A stretch of 64,000 nucleotides of DNA from Primulina eburnea (Eukaryota > Streptophyta > Magnoliopsida > Lamiales > Gesneriaceae): NCBI RefSeq assembly GCF_022965805.1, contig NC_133105.1:26635208-26699207 (forward strand). The letters are read 5' to 3'. Every line of letters starts with the position of its first letter. Position 1 is the first letter of the stretch. Below the pieces are notes generated by a model that worked only from the letters and a program-made list of their open reading frames with translations, searched no databases and had not been told where the DNA came from. The position numbers were made by a program, and so were the translations under genes. Positions 44,941 to 57,501 of this stretch are shown in pieces.

Positions 44941-47499
44941 GACACACCTGACGAGGTAGTGGCAGGTACTTATTTCTTGTATGGTTATTTTGGATATGTA
45001 TTTATAGATACTAATACATTCCATACGATTATTCTTAAATGAATTGCATTGATATATGCTTTGAGTATCGAGTTATTATATGCTGTAGTATTGATCTCTT
45101 TTCTGTTTGGGAGAGGTTTGTATCAGTGACATCTGTTAGACCTTGTATTTTGCAGTATGACAGATATGAGATTGAGTTAGATGATATAGTACTTGGGTTG
45201 TCTGATTTTGACTACGTTATTGGTACTGATATATTGACCAAGTACAGAATTACCGTCGACTTTGCCAGAAGAGGATAAGATTCAGACCGGATAGGGCTGA
45301 TGAATAGAAATGTTATGGTAAGGATTCTAGATCTATAATTCCTTTGATATCTGCGATGTTTTTTACTCGATTGTTATAGAAAGGAGCGGAGAGATTCCTG
45401 GTCTATTCAGTTGATTTAATGAAATCGGGCCTATCATTGGCCGAATTGCCAGTGATATATGAAATTGCTGATGTTTTCTCAGATGGGATTTCAGAATTGC
45501 TTCCAGTCAGAGAGATATATTTCAGCATTGATTGCATATCAGGTACAATTCTTATTTTTGAAATACTGGACAAATAATACTGATTGAATTGAAAGACTTG
45601 AAAGACCAGTTAGAAGATTTCTAGCCGAGAGTTACATTTGATTGAGTGGTTCTATTTGGGATGCTCCAGCTATGTTTGTGGGTTGATGAATCCTGTGTTC
45701 AGAAGTATTCTGATGATTTTATGCTTGTCTTATCTATGATTATTTTATCTATGATATAATGAGATATTTGAAGCATATGACTGATCAGATCGAACATTTG
45801 AAAATTGTATTGCATATTCCGAGAATTGAAATATTGTATACAGAAATGGTTGAAATGTGAATCTTGGCCGAGATAGATTGTATGCGGAACATGTTATATC
45901 CGAAGATAGTATATCGGTTGATCTTAGCACAGTTGAAGTCGTGATAAGTTGGCTAAAACCGATAGCATTGTACAGAAATTACAGTTTTATGAGTTTAGCA
46001 GATCCGTATCGATGAGTTATGTTTTGAATCTGATTGAATATTGCTATTGTTCTGAATCCTGTTTGAAACAGATAGTAGAAAGTGGAGAATTTATATTGTA
46101 CAGTCCGAACCAGAGCTGATTTTGAGAATTAAAGCAGTTCAGAAAGTTCATCAGAATGTTCAGAACTCGATATCGATAGTCAGAGCAGGGCATCGATCAG
46201 AATAACATGTTTGTGACAGTGTGTTATATGTTAATAACCGATTTGTTGTGCCCGATGTTTCAGATTTGAAACGACAGGTATTGTCTGAAGTGCACAATAA
46301 TTGATGCAACATTTATTCTGATGATAGAAAGATGTATGATGATTGAAAAGATGGTTTTAGTTGAAACAGATTAGATAAGATATGACTGAATTTGTACTGA
46401 AACGTCTGAATTGCTAACAGATGAAGACAGAAAGAAAGAAACCAAGAGGTTCCCTTATAGCTTATCCATTCCTGAATGGAAATGGGATTACATTTCCAGG
46501 GATTTCGTGACGAAGCTAATGCATTCCTCCCGAAATTGAGCATTAATTTGAGTTAAGAGTGACAGACTAACCAAGTCTGCGGTTATAAGTTCGTACATGA
46601 AGACGTACAGATATGACTATATTACTGAGACTTCTGCCAAAGAAGTGATCAGATTGCACGAAAAGCCGAAAATTGATTATATCAGACTGTGATTTTGGTT
46701 GACTTTGCACGTTTGGCAAAGTGTACAACAAGAGTTGCGTACGAAGTTACATCGGAGTACCACATATCATCCATAGACCGACGGATAGTTAAAGCGGACT
46801 ATCAGGACACTGGAGGATATCCGTGGAGCTGTAGTGCTTGATTTTAGCACTAATGGACAAAATTCATTGTCACTTTGTGAATTATCGTAAAACAATAGCT
46901 ATCAGATGAGTATTGAGATAGCTTCATTCGAGGCATTGTACAGTGAGAACTGCAGATCCCCTTCGTATGGGGATAATATCTCTGAGGTACCTGATATTGG
47001 ACCTGATAGGATCAGAGATATGACAATGAAAATGAAGCTGATTCAGAAGAAAATAAATATGCTAACGTCAGACGATGGTATTTGAGGCAGAAGATTGAAT
47101 ATTGAATTGACTGAGATTAGACAGATTTGGTAGCAGATGATAGTGTTGATTTGTTATGAGCTGTTGATTGATATATACGGATATTGTATAGCCAGTGTTT
47201 TGAGATTGATTCTATCAGAGTTACTTCGAGTTATATTATGATATTATACTTCTTGAATTATTATTCCAGATTGGAATCAGAAATCCGTCGAAGAAAGATA
47301 ATTTAGAACGAAGACTATTCCGCTGTTGAAAGTACAGTAAAGTCATCAGGGCATCGAAGAAGCTCCGTGGGAGACAGAATCTGGTATGAGACCGATATTT
47401 CAGAATTTTTTAATTGAGATGAGTTTTCTGATTAACTTACGTATACATTTCTTTCTGATATGATATGATTGCCCGTGATTTCGGGGACAAAATCAGATC
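44941..47499 (+). pseudogene. Gypsy B pol remnants (protease, RT start, integrase pieces)
   Basis: 45130-45275 keeps a retropepsin C-terminal half (LGLSDFDYVIGTDILTKYRI). 45340-45560 is the start of reverse transcriptase (YEIADVFSDGISELLPVREI). Nothing between about 45600 and 46430 looks like the RT palm, YVDD or RNase H. 46440-46905 returns to integrase (PEWKWDYISRDFVTKL, then a stretch with the YHP-TDG region and the helix after it). Stops are frequent. This is the same truncated architecture as in Gypsy A. Confidence 0.7.
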
Positions 47500-47514
47500 T
47501 TAGGGGGGGAGAAA
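47500..47514 (+). promoter_or_regulatory. Polypurine tract of Gypsy B
   Basis: TTAGGGGGGGAGAAA directly before the 3' LTR. Confidence 0.86.
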
Positions 47515-49666
47515 TGTAAGGCCCGAGATTTTATCCGGTTAATCTGAAATGATTTGGTGATAATCAATGTGATTATAGAAGAAAAGTATTAGACCGGAAA
47601 AGACGGAAGAAAACACGAAATATGTGCGAGGACAGAACACCACGTGCATATGCGCGACAAGGAGCCGCACATATGCACGACAGTGGCAGAAGACCTCGCG
47701 CATATGCGTGAGAAGTGTGCGCGCATATGCGCGCGAGCTATGCGGAAGCTTAGTGTCATGTCCAGAGAACCTCGCGTATATGCACGGCGATGGGGCCTAC
47801 ATATGCGCGAGCTGCCGAGAACACACGCGCCGAGACAGAATGTCTCGTGCATATGCACCGACGGGGGTCGCGCATATGCGCGGGACATGCAGTACATAGA
47901 GTGAGCCACATGTACTTTACCATGCATTGATATATATATATATACAAATGTTGCCTTCCCTCAGAAATTAGGCAAGAAAAGCAATGAGAGAGCTCAGAGA
48001 ATTGTCAAGTTTCTTTTTGAAATTTGAAGATTACGGAAAATCCATTCGTCTGATTTTCAATCCGATTTCAGTACTGAGTTTCTAGCGACGAGAGCTTCAA
48101 CTAGGCGTAAGTTTTCTTATGTTTTGATATGATTTGAAATTATGGTACTGCCATAATCAGATATGATTAATATATGTTGTTCTTGCGATATCAGACATCG
48201 TATAATCGAAACCGGATCGAAGAACAGATACCGTATGAAATTATTATGAATTTTCAGAATTGATTTGATTGTGATTAGATCGAATTGATATCAGATTTGT
48301 GTTTCTATCGATTATGAGGTGTTGGGATTGATATCTGATTGATATTGTATTGCTGGGTATATTGATATCATTCAGATTTGGATTAGATGAGTTGTTGATT
48401 CGTATATACTGATATTGTATTGCCGGTATTGTGAGATTGTACATATTTGAGATTATAATATGTTATTGTTAAGATTATGGGTTGTACTGATATTGATTAT
48501 GAGCCGTTTTATTATATCTGTGATGTTGAAATTGACGGGGTTATTGAGATTGTATTGTTATGCCGTCGAAAAATCAGTAGATTGATATTAATCAGATTCG
48601 TTATTGATTGATATTGTATCGTTGTATCGTTGACATTGATCATATTATGTCTTGATTTGCGTATTGATCAGAACAGGTCTTGAATTGAGTTATATATTTA
48701 TATTGTGCCTATTCGATATTGTCATTTCAGATTTGATATGGACAGATTTGAATTCGATACTTCGACTTCGTCAGACCGAGAAGAGAAATGTATAAGTTAA
48801 TGTCGAACCGGGAGAATGACTCGAGTGTGATATACTTGAGTTTCCCTAAACCACATACTTATTGTTATTATGTGCATTGATTTAGACTGATTTGCTTGTT
48901 CTATTGATTTATAGAAAGCATGTGTTAGACGATTGGTCTTGTGACAGACGGGCCTGATAGTGATGGAATCGTCACTGACCCATTGCACATTGTCACCGAA
49001 TAGTGATTGGCTATAGATGCCAAAGTCTATGACGAATAGGTCAAGATACCGGATGTTTGGTTTATATCGATGTTTGATTAGAGGTGGAATCTACTTCTTT
49101 TACTAAAATTTGATATAGGAATGCCAACGTCTGGAAATCGGGATCCCTAGACTAGGAATGAGTCTAGTCTGAGATATGTAGTCATGAGTTGATTTACAGA
49201 TTTACATTGAATTATGCTTTCAGATTTTGATTCATATTACTGATATCCGTTTCATACTTTATATTGATTATATGATTGCAAGTATCGTTGATTTATACTG
49301 GGAATATAATTCTCATCGGAGTTATCCGGCTGTTGTCTTGTTTGTATGTGTACATGACAACAATTAGGGAAGGATCAGGGTCAAGACGAGGACGAGAGAG
49401 GACTAGTTTAGCATGGAGATTCGGACCCAAAAGTAGATCTGTTTCATTATTTGACATGTAGTGAATGAACAGTAGTTGTTATCATTTACTTTCGTACATG
49501 ACTTGTACTTAGATCTGGATATTGATCTTGTAAATGAAATAAGAATTATTTCATATGTTTCCGCTTTTGTATTTACAAAAAAAATTAAAATTTAGACCCT
49601 GTTTATTTAATTGATTTAATTATCCCAAAGATGATTAAGAAAATGATTAGCGTCCGGGTCCTCACA
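47515..49666 (+). repeat. Gypsy B 3' LTR
   Basis: 2152 bp, collinear with 41530-43650. It contains an array of eight palindrome sites (47642-47883), one more than the 5' LTR, a TATATATATATATA run at about 47931-47944, and an ATG block (ATG 48738) whose donor reads AAAT|GTATAAG instead of AAAG|GTATAAG. Confidence 0.94.
47642..47883. repeat. Array of eight CGCGCATATGCGCG palindromes, Gypsy B 3' LTR
   Basis: Eight sites, most with one or two changes such as CGTATATGCACG or CCTACATATGCGCG. The unit near 47665 has no counterpart in the 5' LTR. Confidence 0.88.
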
Positions 49667-49671
49667 TTGGA

Positions 49672-50328
49672 AATATCATGTATGGTACAATATCAATGCG
49701 TCCTGATGTTGCTTACGCTCTGAGTGTTTTACAAGCAGATATCAGACGAACCCTGTTCCAATACATTGGAAGGTCGTGAAAGATATTTTTAAGTACCTAA
49801 AGAGTACTAAAATCTTGTTCATGGTCTATGGGGGTAGAGAATTGAAATTGGAAGGCTACACTGATTATAGCTTTCAATGTGACGTAAATGATTCGAAGTT
49901 GACCTCTGGTTTTTTATTCATGCTAAATGGTGCGGCAGTCTCTTGGAAAAGATCCAAGAAAGACACCGTTGCAGATTCCACAACTAAAAATGAATACATT
50001 GCTGCATCTGCTGCAGCCAAAGAGGCAGTTTTGATAAGGATCCTAGAGTTGAGCGTTATTCCTAATGGAGTTGATCTAGTCTCGGTGTACTGTGACAACA
50101 CTGGTGCCATTGCGCAAGCAAAGTAACCAAGGTCTCAGTCAGCGATCAAAACATGTACTGAGGAAGTTCCACATCATACGATAGATTGTGAGAAGAGGAG
50201 ACATATTGGTCGAAAGAGTCCCCTCTATAGATAATGTTGCTGATACACTTACAAAGCCCTTGCCAGGACCTTTGTTTGAAAAGCATCGCGAAACAATGAG
50301 ATTAAATTTTATGGGTAGTTGGCTCTAG
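49672..50328 (+). pseudogene. Copia-1 RT end and RNase H (broken)
   Basis: Continues the RT thumb after Gypsy B (NIMYGTISMRPDVAYALS), then after a frameshift enters RNase H: YTDYSFQCDVNDSKLTSG, DSTTKNEYIAASAAAKEAV, YCDNTGAIAQAK. A stop at 50124-50126 is followed by the usual C-terminus (VPSIDNVADTLTKPLPGP, MGSWL) and the natural stop at 50326-50328. The polypurine tract AAGTGGAAGA follows at about 50332-50341. Confidence 0.88.
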
Positions 50329-50342
50329 GGTAAGTGGAAGAT

Positions 50343-51601
50343 TGTTAGAGTAGATGGCCTGTAAGCCAATTGTTGGCTAGAAAATTTATTGACTCGGTTG
50401 TAATAAACAATATTTATTTTAATATAATGCATTACTTCATGATTTTTTATTTCTTTATCTGTATACCCATGTGATCAACATAGCTAAAGACCCTGATTGT
50501 ACTTTAATACAAATGACTGGTAATTCGATGTTGAAACTTATTTGTAAGCATTGTATAATCTAAATTCATTTCTAGTCTATTCATCCGCCTAAAACATGGA
50601 TAAAGGTCGCTTGAGCTCGATACTAGCATCTGTGATGTTGCGTACCGCGTTTCTTGGTAAGGGCATAGAGATGTCCAAACACGCATATGGGTAGTCATAT
50701 GATGATTATACCGAACTGCCCTCTCTTGGACTTTCCAAGTGGTTATCATTCATCGAGAGGATAAGTCCATGATTATTATTGTACACCATTAGTCCTGACG
50801 ACCTGAGACAACACTGAGGCTCTATATGTTAGGGATGTGTTTTGAATCGTTTACCGATTGTAGGAGGGTGATCAGACGGCGAGATTGGATAAAGTTGTGA
50901 TGCTTGTAGGATCCAGTGCATTGTAATCGTGAATTCACTGCTCACCTATGGGTATGGATATACTATGTGATCTGATTAAATAATAATACATGCAATCTCT
51001 GGTCGGAGTATGGAATGTACGTTAGAGAAGGAGTTCTCTAATTGTACATGTGATGCCACTATTTATTCTCAAATAAGTGTCACATAGTTATCGAATTCTT
51101 ATGCAACCCTTGATGAACCAATTGTTGCAGATTCGATCGAGATATATGAGATGAAGGGACCTTACTGTACATTAATCATAACCGACCGCTTCTTGTAGGC
51201 ACTATCAGTGATACCTAGGGAATCATGGGGCGATGCTACTAGACGCTCTTACCATGATTCGTTGGGTTTAATTAGAGATATGATTTCTGACATTCTCATG
51301 ATCAATTATTGATACATATAATGGAGAAAATTAGGGTAAGCCTGAATAAAGGATTACATCTTGAATCACAAAGAGTTGTAAATCCACGGCTAGCTGTATC
51401 CCTGAATCATTGATATTCACACAAGCACTGAATCATTTGTTCTCGTGGAGGGAAAATAAATTCAAGGAGTTGAATTTATATAAAATAGTAAATTCAAGGA
51501 GTTGAATTTATGATAATCAAATTTCAGATAACAAATTCAAAGAGTTGAATTTATTGATATTTAATTTGGAGAGAATAAATTCAAAGGTGTTGAATTTCTA
51601 A
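50343..51601 (+). repeat. Copia-1 3' LTR, first piece
   Basis: Starts TGTTAGAGTAGATGG right after the polypurine tract. It aligns with window positions 46-722 and 2884-3308. It carries four hairpin units of the AAATTCAA-loop-TTGAATTT type between about 51450 and 51598. Interrupted at the TCTAA site by SIRE-2. Confidence 0.92.
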
Positions 51602-52386
51602 TGAAAGGAATTTTATTCCTTGATTTATTCCTTGATATATTTTCCTTATCAATTACTTTCCTTTTGATAATATCCGTAGTATTTTTGCTTTTCTGGAGTA
51701 TGATTTCGTGTGGATTCAAAAGACTCAAGATATTATCTATAAGATATATTATGCTTATTTTCAATAGAGTTTGTTTCCTAATGAAATTGGTTTTCCATGT
51801 TTAATAGGAAAAAGGATGAAGTGGGTATAAATAAGAGGAGACGATATTGAACTCGGGCTGGTGATTTTTGGGAGTCAGAGACGAATTGATACGCAGAGAC
51901 GGTTTCCGAGAATAGCAAATCTCGTGTCGTTGAAAGCTTGTTGTTGTGAAGTGCTGACAACATCTGAAGACAACACCTAATCACTGTTTTGATTAGAGTG
52001 TTGAGTTTTGAAGATCTTTTACTTCTCAGTTGATGCATCTCATATTGTTTTGATTATACGGTTTGTTAGAGGTTTAGGATGCAATTTGTTACTCACCGTG
52101 TTAAGGGAGTTGTCTTATTCTTTCACTAGTATTGGTTTTTGTAAACTTACAAGTTTTTCTAGTGAATTATTTTGCCCTAAGGCACCGCACAAGTATTTTA
52201 TACTTGTGCATAATTAACTGACTCGTCTCTCGTATTACTATTGTTCCAGTTACATGTTAGTGTGTTAAAAGTATAATTTCCGCTGCATGTTGTCGTGGGT
52301 GTTACAACACCTACGAACAACACCTACATTCTGATACACACAACATTCACCCTCGTCACGTTCACACTGTGGAAACTCAACTTTCA
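51602..52386 (+). repeat. SIRE-2 5' LTR
   Basis: TGAAAGGAATTTTATTCC...CAACTTTCA. TATAAATA at 51826-51833. Two GGTGTT/AACACC-type clusters, at 51950-51977 and 52298-52324, the latter near the LTR end. Confidence 0.96.
51826..51833 (+). promoter_or_regulatory. TATA box of SIRE-2 5' LTR
   Basis: TATAAATA, repeated at 60955-60962 in the 3' LTR. Confidence 0.75.
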
Positions 52387-52388
52387 AT

Positions 52389-52400
52389 TGGTATCAGAGC
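52389..52400 (+). promoter_or_regulatory. Primer-binding site of SIRE-2
   Basis: TGGTATCAGAGC, perfect initiator tRNA-Met complement, two bases after the LTR end. Confidence 0.92.
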
Positions 52401-52461
52401 TTCCACTTGACGTTACTAAGTGAGATCCTGTTTTGTTTTGTTTTCAGAGTGAAAAGGAATT

Positions 52462-54231
52462 ATGGAAGGATCAACAAATACTGTTTTTAGGCCTCCCGTG
52501 TTGGATGGATCAAACTATGCACTGTGGAAAGTTAAGATGAGGGTTTTTATTAAATCCATTGATGAAAGAGCTTGGCAACGTGTACTTGATGGTTGGAGTC
52601 CACCGAAACTCGAGGATGCTGATGGAGACACACGGCTCAAACCTGAAAGTGCATGGACTGTCGATGAAGTGCAATCTTCAAACTACAATTCCAAGGCTCT
52701 CAATGCTATATTTTCATCTGTTGACACAAGGATGTTTAATTTAATCACCACCAGTGTATGCGCCAAAGATGCTTGGGAGATACTCCAGAAACACTGTGAA
52801 GGATCTGCAAGTGTGCGAAAAACTAGGCTAAGAATGGTGACATCAAAGTTCGAAAGTTTGAGAATGGAGGACAAGGAGTCCATTCTTGAGTATGACTGTC
52901 GGTTGAGACAACTCTCAAATGAATCACACGGCCTAGGAGATCCCATACCAAACGAAAGATTGGTAAACAAGGTTCTGAGATCTCTTCCTGAGAGAGTCAA
53001 TGTCAAAGTTTGCGCCATTGAGGAATCTAAAGACACTTCAAACATCAACCTGGATGAACTCATGAGTTCTCTAAGAACTTTTGAAATGAATCTTGATCTG
53101 CAGAAAAAGGATAAAGGGAAGACAATAGCCCTTGAAGCCTCAACCGAATCATATGATGAAATTCTTCAACTATCCAAAGAAGTGGATAAGTCTGATTTAG
53201 GTAAAGAATCGATCTCTCTGTTTACTAAGAAATTTGGTGATTACTTGAAGACCATGAGAGAAAAGAAGAGAATTGGGCAAAAATCTGAGCTGCCCAATAA
53301 CACCATTTTTACAAAAGCTCAAAAGTTTACTCCTATGAAAGGACAGGTTCGACCAAAAACCGAAGTGCAAGTTCATTCTAATGTCAGAAACCTGGACTCA
53401 GTGCAATGTAGAGAGTGTTCGGGATATGGACACTATGCCAATGAGTGTGCCAATCGTCTTAGGAAAAACAAAGGCATGACTGTCACCCTGAGTGATGAAG
53501 AATCTGAAGATGATCAAGGATCAAATGAATCTGAAAATCACACATCATTATCTACTGTGATCAAGGAGAAACGCTCAATGCAAATCAATCCGTTGGGTGT
53601 TGCCACAGGTGTTGCAATACCTGGTCGCAACACCGCTTCGAATCCTGTATGCCTTAATTCGACAGTCCTTGGAGAGTCAAGTCAGTCCGAAACACAAGAG
53701 GTTGATGATGATGAAGTCACCCTAGAAAGTGTGCAGTCAATATACGAAGAACTGTATGAAGACTGGATCAAAAGAACAAAAGGAAATGCAATTCTCTCCA
53801 AAGAGAACGTTGAGCTGAAGTCTCAAATATCACGACTTGAAGTAATCCTGAGCAAGAAAGATCTGGAATTATGCAAAGTCAAGGAAGAACTGAGAGAAGC
53901 AACTCAGGTACTTGCCAAGATGAATTCAAGTTCATCCAAGCTTGACTCACTTTTGATGATTGGACAGAATGATAAGGCTGGACTTGGTTATTCGAATAGT
54001 CTGTTCGAAACTGGAGAATCTTCCAATGCAAAGGAAAAACCAACTGTTTTTGTGAAAGGAAGTGTTGAAACCCCCAATACCACACATACTGAAAAGAGTG
54101 CACCATCAAAAGTGCGAATGTCTATCAAGAAGTCTAAATCCAGAAAACGCCACTTTATCTGCCACTACTGTTTCAGACCTGGACACATCAAACCCTACTG
54201 TTTTAAACTGAGAGAGGATTACAAGAGATGA
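52462..54231 (+). CDS. SIRE-2 Gag polyprotein part
   Basis: Forms the virus-like particle and binds element RNA. 589 codons from ATG 52462, 61 bp after the primer-binding site. DUF4219-like start (FRPPVLDGSNYALWKVKMR), then the UBN2 capsid region (about residues 60-210: LNAIFSSVDTRMFNLI, LRMVTSKFESLRM, RSLPERVNVKVCAIEES). First CCHC knuckle CRECSGYGHYANEC at about 316, acidic linker, predicted coiled coil around 420-500, second knuckle CHYCFRPGHIKPYC at about 567. The TGA that ends it is in frame with pol and follows AGA, so an Arg codon CGA changed by one C-to-T transition could explain it; SIRE gag-pol is normally one frame. Confidence 0.92.
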   Translation: MEGSTNTVFRPPVLDGSNYALWKVKMRVFIKSIDERAWQRVLDGWSPPKLEDADGDTRLKPESAWTVDEVQSSNYNSKALNAIFSSVDTRMFNLITTSVCAKDAWEILQKHCEGSASVRKTRLRMVTSKFESLRMEDKESILEYDCRLRQLSNESHGLGDPIPNERLVNKVLRSLPERVNVKVCAIEESKDTSNINLDELMSSLRTFEMNLDLQKKDKGKTIALEASTESYDEILQLSKEVDKSDLGKESISLFTKKFGDYLKTMREKKRIGQKSELPNNTIFTKAQKFTPMKGQVRPKTEVQVHSNVRNLDSVQCRECSGYGHYANECANRLRKNKGMTVTLSDEESEDDQGSNESENHTSLSTVIKEKRSMQINPLGVATGVAIPGRNTASNPVCLNSTVLGESSQSETQEVDDDEVTLESVQSIYEELYEDWIKRTKGNAILSKENVELKSQISRLEVILSKKDLELCKVKEELREATQVLAKMNSSSSKLDSLLMIGQNDKAGLGYSNSLFETGESSNAKEKPTVFVKGSVETPNTTHTEKSAPSKVRMSIKKSKSRKRHFICHYCFRPGHIKPYCFKLREDYKR

Positions 54232-56118
54232 GAATCTGAACAGGTGTCGTCACAGGTGGTGTACAACACCCGGCGCAACACTGCCAACAGAAAACCGATG
54301 GTAAAAAAGGTTTGGGTACCAAAGGCACAGATTCAATGCTCTGTTATTTATACTTCATTAAAGACTAACAATGCAGGAATATGGTACTTTGACAGTGGCT
54401 GCTCGCGCCACATGACAGGTTCTAAAGACCACTTGATTGACTTTGTTGAACTAAGGAGTGGTCATGTGACATATGGTGGTGGTGCTAAAGGAAGAATTGC
54501 TGGGAAAGGAACCTTGAATGTTGATGGATTGCCTAATCTACATAATGTGCTCTATGTCGAAGGGCTTAACTCAAACTTAATAAGCATAAGTCAACTTTGT
54601 GACGACGGTTTGCATGTTAAGTTTGATAAAGACAATTGTGAAGTGTTTGATAAGACTAATACTCGCATTTTGACAGGTACTAGGTCTGTTGATAATTGCT
54701 ATCAACTTGGAGAAGACATAGTGAGCAATCATTCAAAGGTGAGCGAATTAAACATGTGGCATCAAAAATTAGGACATGCAAACTTCAAGACATTAAAGAA
54801 TCTTGGTAAGTACGATGCTGTGAGAGGTATGCCTAATTTATCCTCTGGAATTCCGTATGTTTGTGGTGCATGTCAAAAAGGTAAGCAAAAACGTGTTCCC
54901 CACCAAGTGTTGCAACACTTTGGGACAACACGGTGTCTTGAGCTCTTGCACGTGGATCTTATGGGTCCAATGGAAGTGGAAAGTCTTGGAGGTAAGAAGT
55001 ATTCATGTGTTTGTGTGGATGATTTCTCTCGCTTTACTTGGGTAAGATTTCTTAGAGAAAAATCCGATACATTTGATGCTTTCAAGAAATTACATGCTAA
55101 GATTACTAATCTACATAATCTGAGGGTTGGTAAGATAAGGACCGATCATGGTAAAGAATTTGAAAACTCACACTTTGTATCATTTTGTGAAAAGAGAGGG
55201 ATAACTCATGAATTTTCGGCCCCTAAGACTCCTCAACAGAACGGAATAGCCGAAAGGAAGAATAGAACACTGCAAGAAATGGCTAGGGTCATGTTAAGTT
55301 CTAAGAATATTTCAAAGAGATTTTGGGCCGAGGCCTTGAACACAGCATGTCATATTTCAAATCGTGTGTACTTAAGGAGTGGTTCTACTATGACATCCTA
55401 TGAAATCATCATGGGAAAGAGGCCAAACCTCAAGTATTTTCATGTCTTTGGGTGTGTATGTTATGTTTTGAATGATCTAGAACATCTTGCAAAATTTGAC
55501 TCTAAAAGTGACAAATGTTTATTTCTTGGTTATTCATCCAATAGTCGTGCATATCGCATGTATAATCTGAGAACAAGAACGACTATGGAATCTATTAACG
55601 TTGTGTTTGACGATCTTGCAGATCTAACAGGAAAAACAATCGAGGATCAAGTTGATGGGCTCCTGAATACAAGTGAGACACTGCCTAACATAGATGTTGG
55701 ACCCGGTGTTGTAACACCTGAGACAACACCTGCATTGGCAGAATCAAATAATGAACCAGAAGAGAATACTGAAAATGATGATGGTATAACCGATGATGGG
55801 ATTGACATTCCCACCAAGATTCAGAAAAATCATCCATCATCTCAGATCATTGGAGAAACATTTGAAGGAATGCAAACTAGAAGAAAGGAGAAGGTAGACT
55901 ATCGGAAATTGATGGGACTAGTATGCATGACTTCCCTGTACTCTCAAGTAAGCCACTCTTGTTTTGTTTCACTCGTTGAACCCAAAAATATAAGTGAAGC
56001 CTTAAAAGATGAATTTTGGGTTGATGCGATGCATGAGGAACTTGAACAATTTGTTAGGAATGATGTGTGGGATTTGGTCCCCAGACCCGACAATGTGAAT
56101 GTTATTGGAACAAAATAG
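54232..56118 (+). pseudogene. SIRE-2 protease, integrase and RT N-terminus
   Basis: Continues the gag frame without shift after the TGA at 54229. The aspartic protease has WYFDSGCSRHMTG (Asp codon 54391). The GAG-pre-integrase zinc region follows (MWHQKLGHANFKTLK, CGACQKGKQ). The integrase core keeps its D-D-E residues: Asp in LHVDLMGP (54955), Asp in RTDHGKEF (55144) and Glu in GIAERKNRT (55252). An acidic linker then leads to the start of the RVT_2 domain (FWVDAMHEELEQF, LVPRPD). It stops at TAG 56116-56118, in place of the Trp codon of the conserved GTKWIFKNK segment. Every catalytic motif is intact. Confidence 0.93.
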
Positions 56119-57501
56119 ATTTTTAAAAACAAAACTGATGAATTTGGAATTGTTGTAAGAAATAAAGCTAGGCTAGTTGCTCAAGGGTATACTCAAATTG
56201 AAAGAATTGATTTTGATGAGACATTTGCCCCTGTTGCTCGAATTGAATCAGTCCGACTGTTGCTTGCTATTGCGTGTCACATGGACATAAAATTATATCA
56301 AATGGATGTGAAAAGTGCATTTTTGAATGGCATTTTGAAAGAAGAAGCGTATGTAAACCAACCTAAAGGATTTGAAGATCCACTCCACCCGAACCATGTC
56401 TACAAGTTGAAGAAGGCACTGTATGGGCTTAAACAGGCTCCACGGGCATGGTATGGTAAGCTTACGGAATATTTGCTTGACTTTGGCTTCAAACGAGGTG
56501 AGGTTGATAAAACCCTTTTTATTAAAAAGTCAAAGCAAGATATACTTGTTTGTCAAATTTATGTGGATGACATAATTTTTGGTGCTTCCTCTCAAAGGCA
56601 TGTTACTGAGTTTGTTAATTGTATGTCTAACACATTTGAAATGAGCATGGTAGGGGAATTGAGTTTCTTTCTTGGCCTACAAATTAAACAAATGCATGAT
56701 GGTATCTTTCTATGTCAATCCAAGTATGCCAAGAATGTGGTAAAGAAATTTGCTGCTGAGAACACTAAACACATGAAAACTCCAATGGGATCGTCTGAAA
56801 AATTATCAAAAGATGATGTTGCCGCAGGTGTTGACAACACCCAGTATCGCAGCATCATAGGCAGTCTTCTTTACTTAAGTGCGAGTCGTCCCGACATCAT
56901 GTTTAGTGTATGTTTGTGTGCTAGATACCAGGCTGATCCTAAAGTCACTCATCTAAAGGCTGTCAAAAGAATTTTGCAATATATATCTGGAACAGTTGAC
57001 TTAGGTCTATGGTACACCAAAGAAACAAACACCAATTTAGTGGGATTTAGTGATGCTGACTGGGCTGGAAACTTAGATGATAGGAAAAGTACCACGGGTG
57101 GGTGTTTTTATCTTGGTAACAATTTGGTGTCATGGTATAGCAGAAAGCAAAATTGTGTGTCTATGTCCACTGCTGAATCTGAATATGTTGCGGCTGCTAG
57201 TTGTTGTTCACAACTTTTGTGGATGAATCAAATGATTAACGATTATGGATTCAGCAGTGACACCTTAATTGTATACTGTGACAATTCGAGTGCAATTAAC
57301 ATTTCAAAAAATCCAGTACAACACTCTCGGACGAAACACATTGACATTAGACATCATTTTATTCGAGATTTGGTTGAGAAGGGTATGATTCGAATGGAAT
57401 TTGTTGGAACTGAGAACCAACTGGCTGATATCTTTACAAAACCATTGGATTTTGAGAGATTCTCCAATCTAAGGAAGTCTCTCAGCTTGTGTACACAATG
57501 A
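56119..57501 (+). pseudogene. SIRE-2 reverse transcriptase and RNase H
   Basis: Same frame as gag and the first part of pol, open from the TAG at 56116 to the natural stop at 57499-57501. [51 protein letters not shown] and the catalytic YVDD at 56560-56571. RNase H: GFSDADWAGNLDDRKS, STAESEYVAAASCC, YCDNSSAINI, HSRTKHIDIRHHFIRD and ADIFTKPL. All residues I would expect for activity are visible, so a single nonsense change upstream is the main lesion. Confidence 0.93.

Larger units (their letters stand above)
41530..49666 (+). mobile_element. Gypsy B: sister family of Gypsy A with palindrome-array LTRs
   Basis: 8137 bp, perfect TTGGA duplications (41525-41529, 49667-49671), TGTAAGGCC...TCCTCACA. 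LTRs 41530-43650 (2121 bp) and 47515-49666 (2152 bp), internal region 3864 bp. It shares with Gypsy A the LTR layout, primer-binding site, gag type and the loss of the catalytic RT and RNase H. Its LTRs are more diverged from each other than those of Gypsy A by eye, so it is probably the older insertion. Confidence 0.95.
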
